A stretch of DNA of 64,000 bases from Glebionis coronaria (Eukaryota; Streptophyta; Magnoliopsida; Asterales; Asteraceae), in contig CM046877.1 of assembly GCA_025667525.1 (NCBI GenBank), forward strand, positions 622,936,262-623,000,261. The letters are read 5' to 3'. Made by a program: the position numbers and the translations under genes. The notes beneath the pieces were generated by a model. That model made no database searches. It was not told the DNA's origin and was given only the letters and a program-made list of their open reading frames with translations. Of the stretch, positions 36,701 to 47,812 are shown in pieces. The number at the start of each line of letters is the position of its first letter. The first letter of the stretch is position 1.

Positions 36701-37677
36701 TGATATGAGCTGTCCAAAATGATCAAGGACGTTCATTTTAGCTTTGAAGTTAAGCTATGACTCTTAGCTGTTGATCTTGACACGTTAGATTACTTGGAGA
36801 GAAAGTTGCGTTTTCATTGGTGGAGGAGGTTGAGTGTGGGGTCCACTGGGTAATGGGATTTAGGGTTTTGTGTGTGGGTTATGTTTCTGGGCGTGTGAAT
36901 CAAGTGTGGGAATGGTTAATTGAAATTTACCCTTTGTTTAAGTGGTGAGAGTTACTGGGTTCATCATGGTGAACAGTGGTAACTTTTGATCCGAAAATGG
37001 GGGAAAGGTAAGTGTTTGGTGCAATATTCGTTTGAATGTTTGGAATTGGGAAAAAGCAGTCCTTGTTCTTTGGGAAAATATGTATAATAAGATTTTCAAC
37101 CTTAAAAACGAATTCTCTTTGTTAATAAACTTTGCAAGTTTATACTTTTGCCACAAAACTTTAGTGAAAAGGTTTAAAGGGTTGTTTTTGCCATTTTTCC
37201 ATATTTGAAGGACTGAATTTGGACTTTCTTGATCTTCAAAGGTCTTCAATAGATGTTTACCATCATGAGGGACCACAATTGACAATGTTGAATAGTTGAG
37301 GGACTAATCTTGCCATTTCTTCAAAGTTGAAGGACCTTTTTGCAATTTTGACAAACTTAAGGGACCAAACTTGTAATTATGAATTCACAAGGGTTTTAAG
37401 TGTCATTTCTTCATTTTTTGAGGATCAATCTTGCATATCTTCAAGTCTTCAAGGGTAAATCTTGGATAATTCATGAATTAGGGCCCGGTTCTTTATACGG
37501 CTTTGTTTCTCGTGTCCATTTTTCCTTGTTTCTTGTGATCTTTTGTCTTTTTCACGATATCCATACCTAAAATACACAAGTAAACAAACACAAGCATATA
37601 TATGGTATTTTATGACATTTTAATGCATTTAAAGCCCGAAAAGAACGATGAGATCATGTATAAATGCCATCTCATCA
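33757..37677 (-). mobile_element. 3.9 kb solo LTR nested in Gypsy B
   Basis: Starts TGATTGTGGTAAAATACG and ends CCATCTCATCA (TGAT...ATCA), flanked by the 5 bp duplication AAGCT (33752-33756, 37678-37682) in the middle of Gypsy B pol. No coding region, primer site, or second LTR copy is visible. A TATA box on the minus strand suggests leftward orientation. The length and ends suggest a gypsy-type LTR, but I cannot name the family. Small open frames inside (34800-35027, 36130-36321, 36938-37285) have no family resemblance. Confidence 0.85.
36611..36620 (-). promoter_or_regulatory. TATA box of the solo LTR
   Basis: Minus strand CTATAAAAGG followed by AGACCTCAACC, a classic LTR promoter. It would give a U3 of about 1.06 kb and a very long R-U5 of about 2.85 kb. 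Confidence 0.6.
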
Positions 37678-38480
37678 AAGCTCTTCTCTCTTTCATCGCT
37701 CCAGACGAATTTCTCCCCTTTTCTCATCAGCTTAATCAAGATTAAGACCAAACGTGAAAAATTCTCCACGAACCTGTGGTAATAACCAGCTAAGCCCAGA
37801 AAACTACGAACCTCAGTCATCGACGTCGGTCTTGGCCATTTGGTAATATCCTCAACCTTTGCAGGATCCATGGTTATTCCCTCTGCGGATATGATGTGGC
37901 CCAGAAATGCCACTTTGTTCAACCAGAATTAACACTTGGAGAACTTGGCGTACAACTATTTCTGGCAAAGTATCTGTAGCACTGTACGAAGATGCTCTTC
38001 GTGTTCCTCCTTGGATATCGAGAAAATCATAATATCATCAATGAAGATAATAACGAACTTGTCCAGAAACTCATGAAATACACGATTCATCAGATCCATG
38101 AAGACTGCTGGAGCATTGATAAGTCCAAAAGGCATGACTACAAATTCGAAGTATCCATAGCGTATACGGAGAGCAATCTTAGAGATATCCTGCTCTTTCA
38201 CCCGTAGTTGATGGTAGCCAGACCTTAGATTGATCTTAGAGAAATGTTTGGCGCCTTGCAATTGGTCAAACAGATCATCTATAAGTGGCAAAGGATATGA
38301 GTTTTTGATTCTGATCTTATTAAGCTCACGGTAATCAATGCATAGACGCATACTACCATCCTTCTTCTTCACGAACAACACCGGCGCACCCTATGGAGAT
38401 ACACGAGGGCGGATAAAACCTCTCTCTAAAAGTTCCTGCCGTTTCTCTTTTAACTCCTTGAGCTCAATGGGAGCCATGTG
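37678..38480 (-). pseudogene. Gypsy B reverse transcriptase remnant
   Basis: Frame 37956-38381 has [38 protein letters not shown] and the FIDD active site ([10 protein letters not shown]). Frame 37629-37922 carries the thumb and connection ([34 protein letters not shown]). A stop and frameshift lie between them at about 37925-37955. The gene is cut at ...EREKSFDE by the solo LTR. Confidence 0.9.
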
Positions 38481-39130
38481 TTAAGGAGCCTTGGAGATTG
38501 GTTCAGTTCCTGGGATGAGCTCAATACCAAACTCTACTTCACGAGAAGGTGGTATGCCCGGAAGTTCTTCAGGAAAGACATTGGGGAATTCTGACAAGAT
38601 AGGTTGTTCCTGAATGGATGGAGTTTCAGCCACAATATCATGAACAGTAGCTAAGAATCCCTCGCGTCCATGTGACAGTAAGGCACGTGCCTGTAAGGCT
38701 GATATGATTTGTATAGACTTTCCTGGTATGAAACCATTGTGAATGTACTCTGGTGCATTGACATCACTGAAAATAACCCGATATGAATGGTAATCTATGG
38801 TGGCGTGGTGTTTGGATAGCCGGTTCATGCCTAATATCATGTCAAACTCTCACATGTCTAATGGAAATGCGTCAACTTCACGAATTTTGTCGTTAAACTG
38901 TAGGGGAAGATCTCTGTACCCGTGTGTGATGCGTACAGAGTCTCTCAGGGGCGTGGATAGGTTTAAGACATTATCAAGTGGCATAGGGGATATCCTAACA
39001 CGATTAGCATAAGCAGTGGATATGACTGAATGAGTCGCACCCGTGTCAAACAAGACGCAAGCAGCTTGACATACATAAACAAGATTCCAGTGATGGTACC
39101 TTACGAATTGTTTGCTTGGTCCCACGTGGT
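38481..39130 (-). pseudogene. Gypsy B protease remnant
   Basis: Minus-strand frames 38850-39125 (CVLFDTGATHSVIST, the aspartic protease active site) and 38481-38840 (MILGMNRLSKHHATIDY, FPEELPGIPPSREVEF leading to RT). A stop at about 38846 separates them. Confidence 0.88.
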
Positions 39131-40522
39131 AGTATACACACGTCCAGTAGTCAGAGGTGGCTTGGAATCAGCATGTCCAGTAGTACCCTCAATCTCACCC
39201 TTCTTGTAATCTTTCATCTGCTCGCCTGGTTGACCACATTTGAAGCAGCTATCGCTAGCACGGCGACACGGCCCTGGGTGTCTGCGACTGCAAGTAGTGC
39301 AAATATGGTGAGTGTACCCTCCAACGGGTGCTCTAGCTGGTTGGGAGCCTGATTCAGAAAGTATGCGTGAGACATGATTATTAGGGTACAACATGATTAT
39401 ACAAAAAGTTTAGATTGTAATTCAAGATGAAGCTGCATGGTTGGGCTGTGAACCTCTGTGGTCCTGATCCCGTCTGTTTCCAGTGTTCCTGGTAATAGAT
39501 GCTTAAGTGTCAGAATTTATGAATCATAAAGCAACATAACATAGAAGTGAGAAATTTTTAGGGACCTGCTATTGCTGGACTTGTTGTCGTTGTTATGGTA
39601 GTTGTCACTACCGCCACGCCTATCAGATGCAGAAGGGTCATGAGTCTGTCTATTTCCCTTAGGTTGGTATTGCTGAGTGGCCGGTTGGGACTGGTCCCCA
39701 GTCTTTTGCTTGAAAGATGCAATTGTATAGAGAATGATATAAATGGAAGGTACTAAATTGAATGAAATGATTAACGTTTGATGACTGAGATATACCTCTT
39801 CTCAGATCTGTCTGCTTCACCAAACCCGTCTCTTTCTTGCAGCATCTCTAACCTGCGAGCTGCATCTGCCACCTGCACCACAGTAGTAAATGTAGCACAC
39901 ACCAAGTTTTTGGCGACAGAAGTACGAAGAGCCCAGTGAAAGTGATATGCCTGCTCTTTCGCTGTCCCGGCTGCTCTGCCAAGGAAACCAACAAGTCTAA
40001 GGAATATCTGCATAAATTCTGTACTATTCTCCCCAGCTCTCTGTCGAATGCTTTGATACTCCCTCTTGAGTCAATCTTGCTTAGCTTTTGGAAAGAACTG
40101 ATCCAGAACCAACTCCTTAAACTGCGCCCACGTCAAGCCAGCAACCCAGTCGTCACCTCCATTTGACTGCTTGAGTGCTTTACACCATGCCAGCAAGTCT
40201 CCCTCAAATTTGTAACAAGCAAGCCTCGCCTTAAATACAAGATCACACCCCATGGCGTCAAAACTCTTCTCAACGTGTGCAATCCAGCTCTCAGCCTCAG
40301 ATGGACTGTCAGTTTGCTCAAAATATTTGGGTCGTTACTTATTGAACCTTTCCAGCCATGTGATAAGAGTAGCTGGTGGAGAAGGAGGAGGGTTGTTCTA
40401 ATTCTAGTGCTGATTATGATTGTCTTGAACCTCAGCACGAATCTCATTCTGAGTTGGGGAAGTAAAGCTTGCAGAGCAGCTTGGATAGTTGCCTGCATAT
40501 CTTGCTCACGTGTGTTAACCAT
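39131..40522 (-). pseudogene. Gypsy B gag remnant
   Basis: Gag begins at the ATG at 40522 (MVNTREQDMQATIQAALQAL) and runs leftward in broken frames (40133-40522, 40071-40253, 39771-40013). The single CCHC knuckle near 39230 reads CFKCGQPGEQMKDYKK: its His and last Cys positions are replaced, so it no longer binds zinc. The 39400-39770 part is heavily rearranged. Confidence 0.82.
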
Positions 40523-40907
40523 CTGACAGTTTTAAAACAAACAAATGAAATGATTAATCTGATTAGAACATATGATAAACATAAGAAATGATGCATGAAA
40601 CAATTTATGAAGGCATAGACAACAAAAATGACATGAGTTTGGATGAACATCTATGGGTCGGTTCACTAAAACAAAATTGACATGACGAGGGTGAACGCTT
40701 ATGGGTCGGTTCACCAAAACAAATAATTCGAATAAAAGCACATGCGACTAAATATGGCCAATCCTGTACCAACCATTACTAAGTCAAAATACATGCAACA
40801 ATGATACATGAAACAAATGCATGAAACAAACTGTCAGTTTTAGGAAGACACTGGTGACTAACCACTAGTCACATGTCAAGTTTTTAGAGCCTACAGGCCA
40901 AAACCTT

Positions 40908-40920
40908 GGCTCTGACACCA
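40908..40920 (-). promoter_or_regulatory. Gypsy B primer binding site
   Basis: Minus strand TGGTGTCAGAGCC, four bases from the 5' LTR at 40925. It differs at one position from the usual initiator Met site. Confidence 0.85.
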
Positions 40921-40924
40921 TAAT

Positions 40925-43615
40925 TGTAACACCCCATTTTGATAAATGGAATATCACAGGATAATTATGGCGTGTCATCGAACCATGCAAGGTAAATGTC
41001 TTAAAAACATTAAATGGCCATAAAGGAAAATACCATAATCAAACATCGGTAGTCCAACATAAGCTCACACACATGAAATATAAGTACTGTAAGGAAAAAG
41101 ACTAAACAATATCCAAAAGAGATAGTGTAACGTATGGAAATGCATAAGGTAAAGAAGACTGGATAGCTTCCGTCCAGATGCACATACTCTCAAGGTCCTA
41201 AGTGTGTCCCTGAGTACCTGCCGTTTGGGAACATCGAAAAGAAACAGATTAGCAAAACGCCTAGTGAACGGATATATAACATAATATGAATGATATAAGC
41301 ATAAAGACCAATAGCAACGGAAATGTATAAGTCCTTGAAAACCTGGTACATGTTTATAAAACTGGTTTTATAGTTTGAAAACCTTATGATTAACTTATGA
41401 AAAACTGTATTTTAAATTTAGCCAAGAGCCCATATAGGTCATGAGGTGTCAACGTGCATGAATACTTAGAGGGGTGACCTCATCATGCAATTAGAGGGGC
41501 TGCCTCTAATTATACTGGTCTGGGTAAGAGGGGTCAACTCCTTGTGAAGGATGCAAGGCACACACCACATTCACCATGAAAAATCCTGAAAACATATAAC
41601 TAGGATGCACCCATACGCCCCACATGATAATATAAATTAATGGCCAAAACTGAAAAGGGTCACCACGAGCAATCACTCCGTCGTGGAGAAGTCATAACAC
41701 TGATGCCTCCAGTGTTATGGTTATGGTACCTCCATAACTAGATGAACTGGCATGCATGTATATTGCTCAGGCATTTAAAATAAACATAAGCATTCAATAC
41801 ATATAAAATAACTGGGGAAAACAAATGGCTGCAAACGGGGAATCCTAATAAAACATACGAAGGAATGTCCATACTGAAGGACAAAATATCCGTACCTTAT
41901 GTCCAGTAGTGAAGCTCGAAGGAAAGCTGAACGATCTACTCCGACTTCGCGGATACTACATAAATAAAGGGCGTGTATGAGTTGTCTGATTATTGAGTGT
42001 GCTACTGATTTTGTGTGTTCTTAACTTATTTTATATGTTGTTGTCATGTTTTACTGTTTTAAATGTTATCTTGTATTTATTCATGTTTTACATGTATTCT
42101 AATTATGTATTGTTCAAAAAAAATAAGCAACTTTTTAAAAATAGCAGGTTTCCAAAAATACAAATTTTCCAAAAATAGGAAGTTTTCAAAAACATAAAGT
42201 TTCCAAAAATAGAAAGTTTCTAAAAATAGAAAGTTTTAAAAAAATAGTAAGTTTTAAAAAAATAGTAAGTTTCCTATAATAGAAAGTTTCCATAAATAGA
42301 AATAAGCTTGATTAGTAAGTCTAAAAATATAAGCTAGTGCTTATTAATCTTATGTTATATGTCATGATAATTTATTAGTAAAGTCTATTAAATTAAATAC
42401 TTAGGCTAAGATGATTATTAATTAATAATGAAAAATGCATGGTTATTAATTAATAATATACCATGGTTAAATTAATAAACTTTACCTTATACAATTAAAT
42501 TAAATTAAGTATGGCTTAATTTAATTAAATCAAATAAAATACTTAGGTTAATGACATGTATTACTAATTTTAATAATATAACCTAAGTCATAAATTAATT
42601 AATTAATTATTAGTGCATGTAAAATTATTTAATTAATTAATGAATTAAAACATTTGCTAAAAATATACCCGAGCCCTAAACCCGAGCAAATAAAACCGAA
42701 CACCCAAACCACCACCACACAGCCGACGGCTGGTGGTGGCTGGCGGCTATGGCCTTGGCCAGCCGTCGATTGCCGCTACTGAGGTCACGGTTAACAACGG
42801 CCTTAGCCGGTGTTCCCCCTGCCTCAGCCGGTGTTCCCCCTGCCTCAGCCGGTGTTCCCCCTGCCTGGCCTGCGTACCCACTGCCACACCAAGGTACCCA
42901 CTGAGCGGCCTTGGCTTGCTGTTGTGCGAATAAACCCCACACCGTGCCCTATTGGGGGTCCTGGCTGGTGGTCGAAAAGGGACACCGAGAGCCTATGGCT
43001 CTCAGTTTGTGTGCCGAACCAAAACCAAAAACCAAACAACCTTTTTCTTGTTTAATCATTAATCATAAACATGTAATTAATTATGTTTTAAAATTCGTGT
43101 TCATATAATCAAAATAATAATAAAAAGATTAAGGTTTAGGTTATACCAAATGCGTGAATGGAATTAGCAATAGAACACGAATACGTATACGTCAAAACCA
43201 AAGATCAAATCACACAAAAATCATCCTTGCGGTGTGGTGGCTGTCGTGGCTCAAAGAAAGAAGAAGGGTAGGGTTTGTTTAGTTTTTCTAAAATATGTGT
43301 AATGAATTCCCTGGGTTAATTGTTACTAGTTGTTTTCAGAATGGGTCGGGCCCCTTTCCTTTCTCGTTTTGCCGCGGGTACACAAAGCCCAAAAGGCAAA
43401 ACTAAACATTTTTCGTGTCTAAAATATTATACGTATGTATTCGTTTTTAAATGTTCATGATTTAATTATTATACTTAATAATTATCGTGCACTAATAATA
43501 TACGTAATTCTTATAATTTAATATCCATGACACGTGTCGTATGTTATTAATGGAAAGTTTTAAATTATTCGTGTTTTTATGTAGTGTACTGTTCGTATTT
43601 TATGTGGGTTTTACA
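40925..43615 (-). repeat. Gypsy B 5' LTR
   Basis: TGTAACACCCCATTTTGATA ... GGGTTTTACA, the partner of 29060-31721. It differs from it by a shorter 17 bp array and by a 21 bp unit repeated three times at 42793-42865 (single in the left LTR). Confidence 0.92.
42793..42868. repeat. 21 bp tandem triplication in Gypsy B 5' LTR
   Basis: CCTCAGCCGGTGTTCCCCCTG occurs three times in a row (the first with one change). The left LTR has one copy, so the expansion happened after insertion. Confidence 0.85.
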
Positions 43616-43620
43616 CAAGA

Positions 43621-43710
43621 TATTTCCATGGTTTTCTACATAATTCCTACTACATCCTTATCTATTCTCTAGATATTTCTTATTAAATATCATTCCATAC
43701 TTCTCTACGT
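43621..43710 (-). repeat. Copia I 5' LTR, middle piece
   Basis: Resumes Copia I LTR sequence (TATTTCCATGGTTTTCTA...) after Gypsy B and stops after ACTTCTCTACGT, where an unrelated insertion begins. Confidence 0.85.
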
Positions 43711-44365
43711 ACTAGGCGAGTACCCGCGCATGGCGGCAAAAATCCTAGCGGAAAATAATTAACGAACCATGATATTGTGGTAACTGTTTAGTGAAAAGAT
43801 CAAAATTTTAGTGTCGATCAAATTTTAATAGCGAATAGTTTTTTCGATAGCTTGATCGCATTGTTGCAGTTTTTATTATCGGCATGGTTTGCATTATTTT
43901 CGTGATGTCGTCATTTAGAGTTACATAATCAAATTTGAGTTCAAAACTTGTCAACGAAGTATTAAATTATCTATTTTTCAATACTTGTATTCAGTTTTCA
44001 GAAGGTCTTAACATGATACTAAGGATACATATCACCCGTATAAATATTTGTACTATCTTGGTATGCTGATAAAAATACATAACTATTTAATGCAATAAAA
44101 TGTTATAACAAAGATCTAGATCATCAATTTACAATGTGGTTAGAAACTGTAAAACCCAATAAAATGACTGGCTAACGACTTTGGAATCTATTTGTTTCTT
44201 CTGTTTGCTATATACAACAACCTCCCATCAATAACAACATGTTTTGGTAACTCTGAATCCAGTTTACAGGCAACTGGTCATACGTATTTAATCATCAGCT
44301 TCTAGGCTTAGGCTTGCTGCATTTTGTGTCATGCTAATTTTAAAAGTTACACTATCATCGTATCT

Positions 44366-45042
44366 TCATTGGTATGATGCGCTAAGTTTATGCAGAAACT
44401 GCAAAGTTTCACTATAAGAAGGATCAGTTCGGCTTATAGGTTTGCACGAATTAATATGATCCATTGATTCCAGCACCTACCAAAAGTAAAAAATTAGCGG
44501 GAGCATTTACATGTAATTTTGCTTCTAAGTAGACCGTTCCAAGTCAGCATATAATAGAACCCTATATATGCCAGTCATAACTGAATAATATTACAGCTTA
44601 GAAGTATTATGCCAAACCATATTGTGGTAAAAAAAACTGTTGTTGGTAAAATTGGAACTACAAAATTTCAAAAAATTAGTTTGTTGATATAGGTCTTCTT
44701 GCCAGACAAGAGTAAGAAAAAAGGTAATCTTTCTAGTCTTAAGTAGTTATGCTCATATTTGAAAACTAACAACAAGTTTGCCAAATCCAGGATATGCTGA
44801 CTCAATACGAACTATTTCCATTCGAAAAGCCCATCCTCCATATCCTTCGACTATTGGAGTTACTTTAGTCTGAAACACATTTATTGGCCATTAAAATCTT
44901 AAACACATTTGAATATAAGTGATTAAATTAATGGTACTACCTCGCAAAAACTGAGAACATCCAGAGATCCTTGTTCATGTAGGTCTTGAATAAACTCATT
45001 AAGCTCCACTAATCTTGTAGACCCACTTCTCGATTCTCCTAT
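44366..45042 (-). pseudogene. Captured gene fragment: three terminal exons, unrecognised protein
   Basis: Minus strand. The first exon is 45042-44941 (102 bp, begins IGESRSGSTRLVELNEF) with acceptor TTTTTTGGCAG and donor GAG|GTAGTA. The second runs 44869 to about 44790 (TKVTPIVEGYGGWAFRMEI) after acceptor TGTGTTTCAG. The last is 44476-44366 (111 bp, VLESMDHINSCKPISRTDPS ... stop) after acceptor CTTTTGGTAG. All introns appear phase 0 and no stop interrupts the exons. More exon-like pieces lie upstream at about 45430-45490 (WPNEEDGPYRVLF) and 45720-45830. I do not recognise the family. It may be the intact 3' end of a gene carried by the insertion or a fossil; no start is visible. Confidence 0.5.
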
Positions 45043-47250
45043 CTGCCAAAAAAATTGCATAATTTATTAAATAAAAAGCTAATATGGTCACACTGTCACG
45101 GTAGCCATAAAAATCTCATACAAGTTTTTCTTAATTTCTCTAAGAATGTCTCCCATAGACTGGAACTAAATTAAAGAATTATCTGACTTTTCACACGGAA
45201 GCTCTAATCAAAGTAGTAGTAGCAAGCATATCAACAAATCAGTCAACTCTTAAGCCATATTCCTCAATAGCTTGTTTCCTAACAACCATTACCGGATTTC
45301 AAGTTTATTACGTTGTACTTGGTTTTACAGAAACTTAAATACTATTCATCATAGAATTATGCTAAAAGCATAATTATGACATCCTCGTAAATTCATGTCA
45401 ATTGTAAAACATCTATTGTCATCTTTCTTTGAAGTAACAGCAGGTAGAAAAGAACACGATATGGGCCATCTTCCTCATTCGGCCACTGGTTGATGTCAAA
45501 AAAAAATTTAATTGAAGATAAAAAGAGTTAAACGAAACTAAAAATCTATATTAATGAAAGCCCAAAATGCAAAAGGGAAACACGGCCTAGACTTTCTACA
45601 ATCTGTGAAATCCTCGACTCCTGTTATAGCATTAGCAAAATCAAGCATATATGCAACACAAATGAGCCCAACATTTAAATTCTAATGTAACGGAAACATG
45701 TAACGCACCATAATACCTCAATGTGCAAAAATTTTGTTGTTCCGTCTGGTTGGCCTATCAGGAATTAACCCAGGCTTAAACTTGGAAGCCTCATGTCAAC
45801 AAGTTCAGAAGGCACCTGACTATTGCAATTATTGCTCTGCATAAGCATCTGCTTTAGATCACTGAAAATTTAGTATCATCAATAGTTAAGAAAGTAGTAG
45901 CTACATTCCTACACGCCCTGTACGTACTATAAAATACATAAATATATTTACTCATTTCTTTTGAGCATGTTTAGCTAGCAGTAAATAAAATGCATTTAGA
46001 TAAATACGTATCAATTTAAAACAATATTGCATCATGTCACATAAACGTGTAACACATGGACAAGTTTCACATTGATACAAATGAGATTCTGGTAATCACC
46101 CTACACCTGCAAGAAAAAGTGTTATTGACGTGCCCAGTTTCAAGACTGATCGTTATTTTTTAGACTGATGTATCATGTAATTTAGATTGTACCTAATTAA
46201 AAAATGTTTTTTGGAAATCTATAAGTTGCAGCGTAGGAGTGAATTACAAAATCTAAATGTCAAGTACGATAAACAATAGGCGGATTAAGATATAAAAAAA
46301 TGGCGGTTCGTGTAACGGGTCAACGGACAATTGTTTGCAAATGGTAAAATGGTTGGGCACCATTAAAAATGTGTCATTGTAGTATATTTGAACATTGTTT
46401 GCTACATGAATTAGATACAGTGGCATTATCAAATGTACTCGGTAACACATCGTATTTCTAATTAGTTGACTAATTGGGTGTTTGGATGCATGTTTAAGCA
46501 TACGATAAATGTCATTTTTTCATAAGTTAGGCAACTGATTATTAAGAGGAAAATTATCAAATTATATCATCTTTAAGTGTTTGTCATCAATTTAATTATA
46601 AGAGTCGCAAAATAACTTAGGTAACGTGCACCCAAAAACTTGTTGAAGCACGAATAGGTAGATATATTACAGTTAAATCAATATTCAGTTTTCTTCAAGC
46701 AAAATCTTAGTTTCTATACAAGTTTTTTTTACTAAAAATGTACAGAAAATCACATCTACAATCACTTTTACCAAAATAGTATGTAAAAAGTATTGTAATT
46801 TTGAACCAAATGAATTAGAAATAGACAATGAGTTTTAAGTTATTACATGAATTGTTAGCAATAGAAAGATTTCTTAAGCAACTGGTCTCACGAACCCTAA
46901 TCCAACTACATCCTTGAACCTCAAGATACTCGATCTTTGGAGCTTTAAGCGTGAGAGAGCAACACCTCAAACTAAATCAAACCACCATCAGTGAGCTACA
47001 TAAATAAAGAATCAAGATGGCCTCAAATATGTCATAAATCAGAATTAATAATACCTTAGATATAAGTCAAACCTTCATCAGTGATCCACCAGAACAGGCA
47101 ATTTTTTTTCTAAAAGCATGCTAAAAAAACAATCACCATGGCTGCCTCATAAAGAACCAGAAACGATAGTGGATAATTGTGTTTTTAAAAAGAGAGAAAC
47201 CTCCTTTAATCTCATACAAAAATAACCGCACACCAAACCTCCTAAGTATC

Positions 47251-47378
47251 TCAAACCATCAACCAGACACATCAATTAACCATCGGTGATGGAAAAGATG
47301 GTGGCAATGACGGATCAAACCATCAACTAGACACATCAATTAACCATCGGTGATGGAAAAGATGGTGGCAATGACGGG
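47251..47378. repeat. 64 bp direct tandem repeat
   Basis: Two adjacent copies of a 64 bp unit starting TCAAACCATCAAC(C/T)AGAC, nearly identical, inside the insertion at 43711-47690. Confidence 0.85.
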
Positions 47379-47690
47379 TGGCTATGGTGGCGGCTGTGAT
47401 TTTGAGAGAAAAAGAGAGGTTTGGTGTTTAAGGTTTTTGTTTGTATACGAATATGTTTGAACTTTTCAACTTTGCACAATGTTAATAGTGATACCATAAA
47501 AAATTTGAACAATTCATAATTAACTTTATATGTAATACATATCACACGTTTTTACAATTTTAATAGCCAGCTTTTCAACATTGGGGTATTAGTTTTTCAT
47601 TATTTCCTAATTTACTACATTTTCAACCATCATATGCAACTTTTATGTATTAATGGTTTCAACATTTCCAAATATACTTATTTTCAACAT

Positions 47691-47790
47691 AGATATTTTG
47701 TATGGTTCTTCTTTGACATTCTAGAATCTTTAGAATCTTTAGTGTATGAGTTCGAGCCTTGATCGACCAAATCAAGTTTACAGTCTAACA
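47691..47790 (-). repeat. Copia I 5' LTR, outer piece, with target duplication
   Basis: Resumes the LTR (ATAGATATTTTGTATGGTTC) and ends CAGTCTAACA. This outer end matches the start of the Copia II LTR on the opposite strand. ATAAA at 47791-47795 equals 10492-10496, marking the outer boundary of the nest. Confidence 0.85.
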
Positions 47791-47812
47791 ATAAATAGAT
47801 TGGCTATCATTA

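Larger units (their letters stand above)
29060..43615 (-). mobile_element. Gypsy B: older minus-strand chromovirus
   Basis: 14,556 bp element in the Copia I 5' LTR, flanked by CAAGA (29055-29059, 43616-43620). Its LTRs are 2662 bp (29060-31721) and 2691 bp (40925-43615), with many substitutions and indels between them, so it is clearly older than Gypsy A. The primer site is next to the right LTR and the purine tract next to the left LTR. Genes run leftward: gag, protease, RT, RNase H, integrase, chromodomain-like tail. The element is interrupted between RT and RNase H by a 3.9 kb solo LTR. All reading frames are broken. Confidence 0.93.
43711..47690. mobile_element. 4 kb insertion of uncertain class (Helitron-like 5' end) in Copia I LTR
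   Basis: Copia I LTR sequence stops at about 43710 and resumes at about 47670-47691, so this block is an insertion. It begins ACTAGGCGAGTACCCGCGCA, reminiscent of Helitron 5' ends that carry ACCCGCGC, but I see no CTRR end with hairpin on the right and no target duplication. It holds exon-like sequence on the minus strand (next entry), which fits gene capture. 46500-47250 shows nothing recognisable. Confidence 0.5.
10497..47790 (-). mobile_element. Copia I: old Ty1/copia retrotransposon split by nested insertions
   Basis: A minus-strand copia element of about 5 kb once its later insertions are removed. Its 3' LTR is 10497-10829. The coding region runs 10830-13294 and resumes at 27268-28880. 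The primer binding site is 28881-28893. The 5' LTR is in three pieces: 28897-29059, 43621 to about 43710, and about 47691-47790. ATAAA occurs directly outside both ends (10492-10496 and 47791-47795), which confirms that these distant ends belong to one insertion. All genes are broken by stops and frameshifts. A related element, Copia II, lies at 51738-56805. The partial copy at 3413-4797 came from the tandem duplication. Confidence 0.88.

Noticed and set aside
47770..47774. AATCA as right target duplication of Copia I, giving a mismatch with ATAAA
   Set aside because: Comparison with the Copia II LTR start showed the LTR extends to 47790; the true flank is ATAAA at 47791-47795, which matches the left side.
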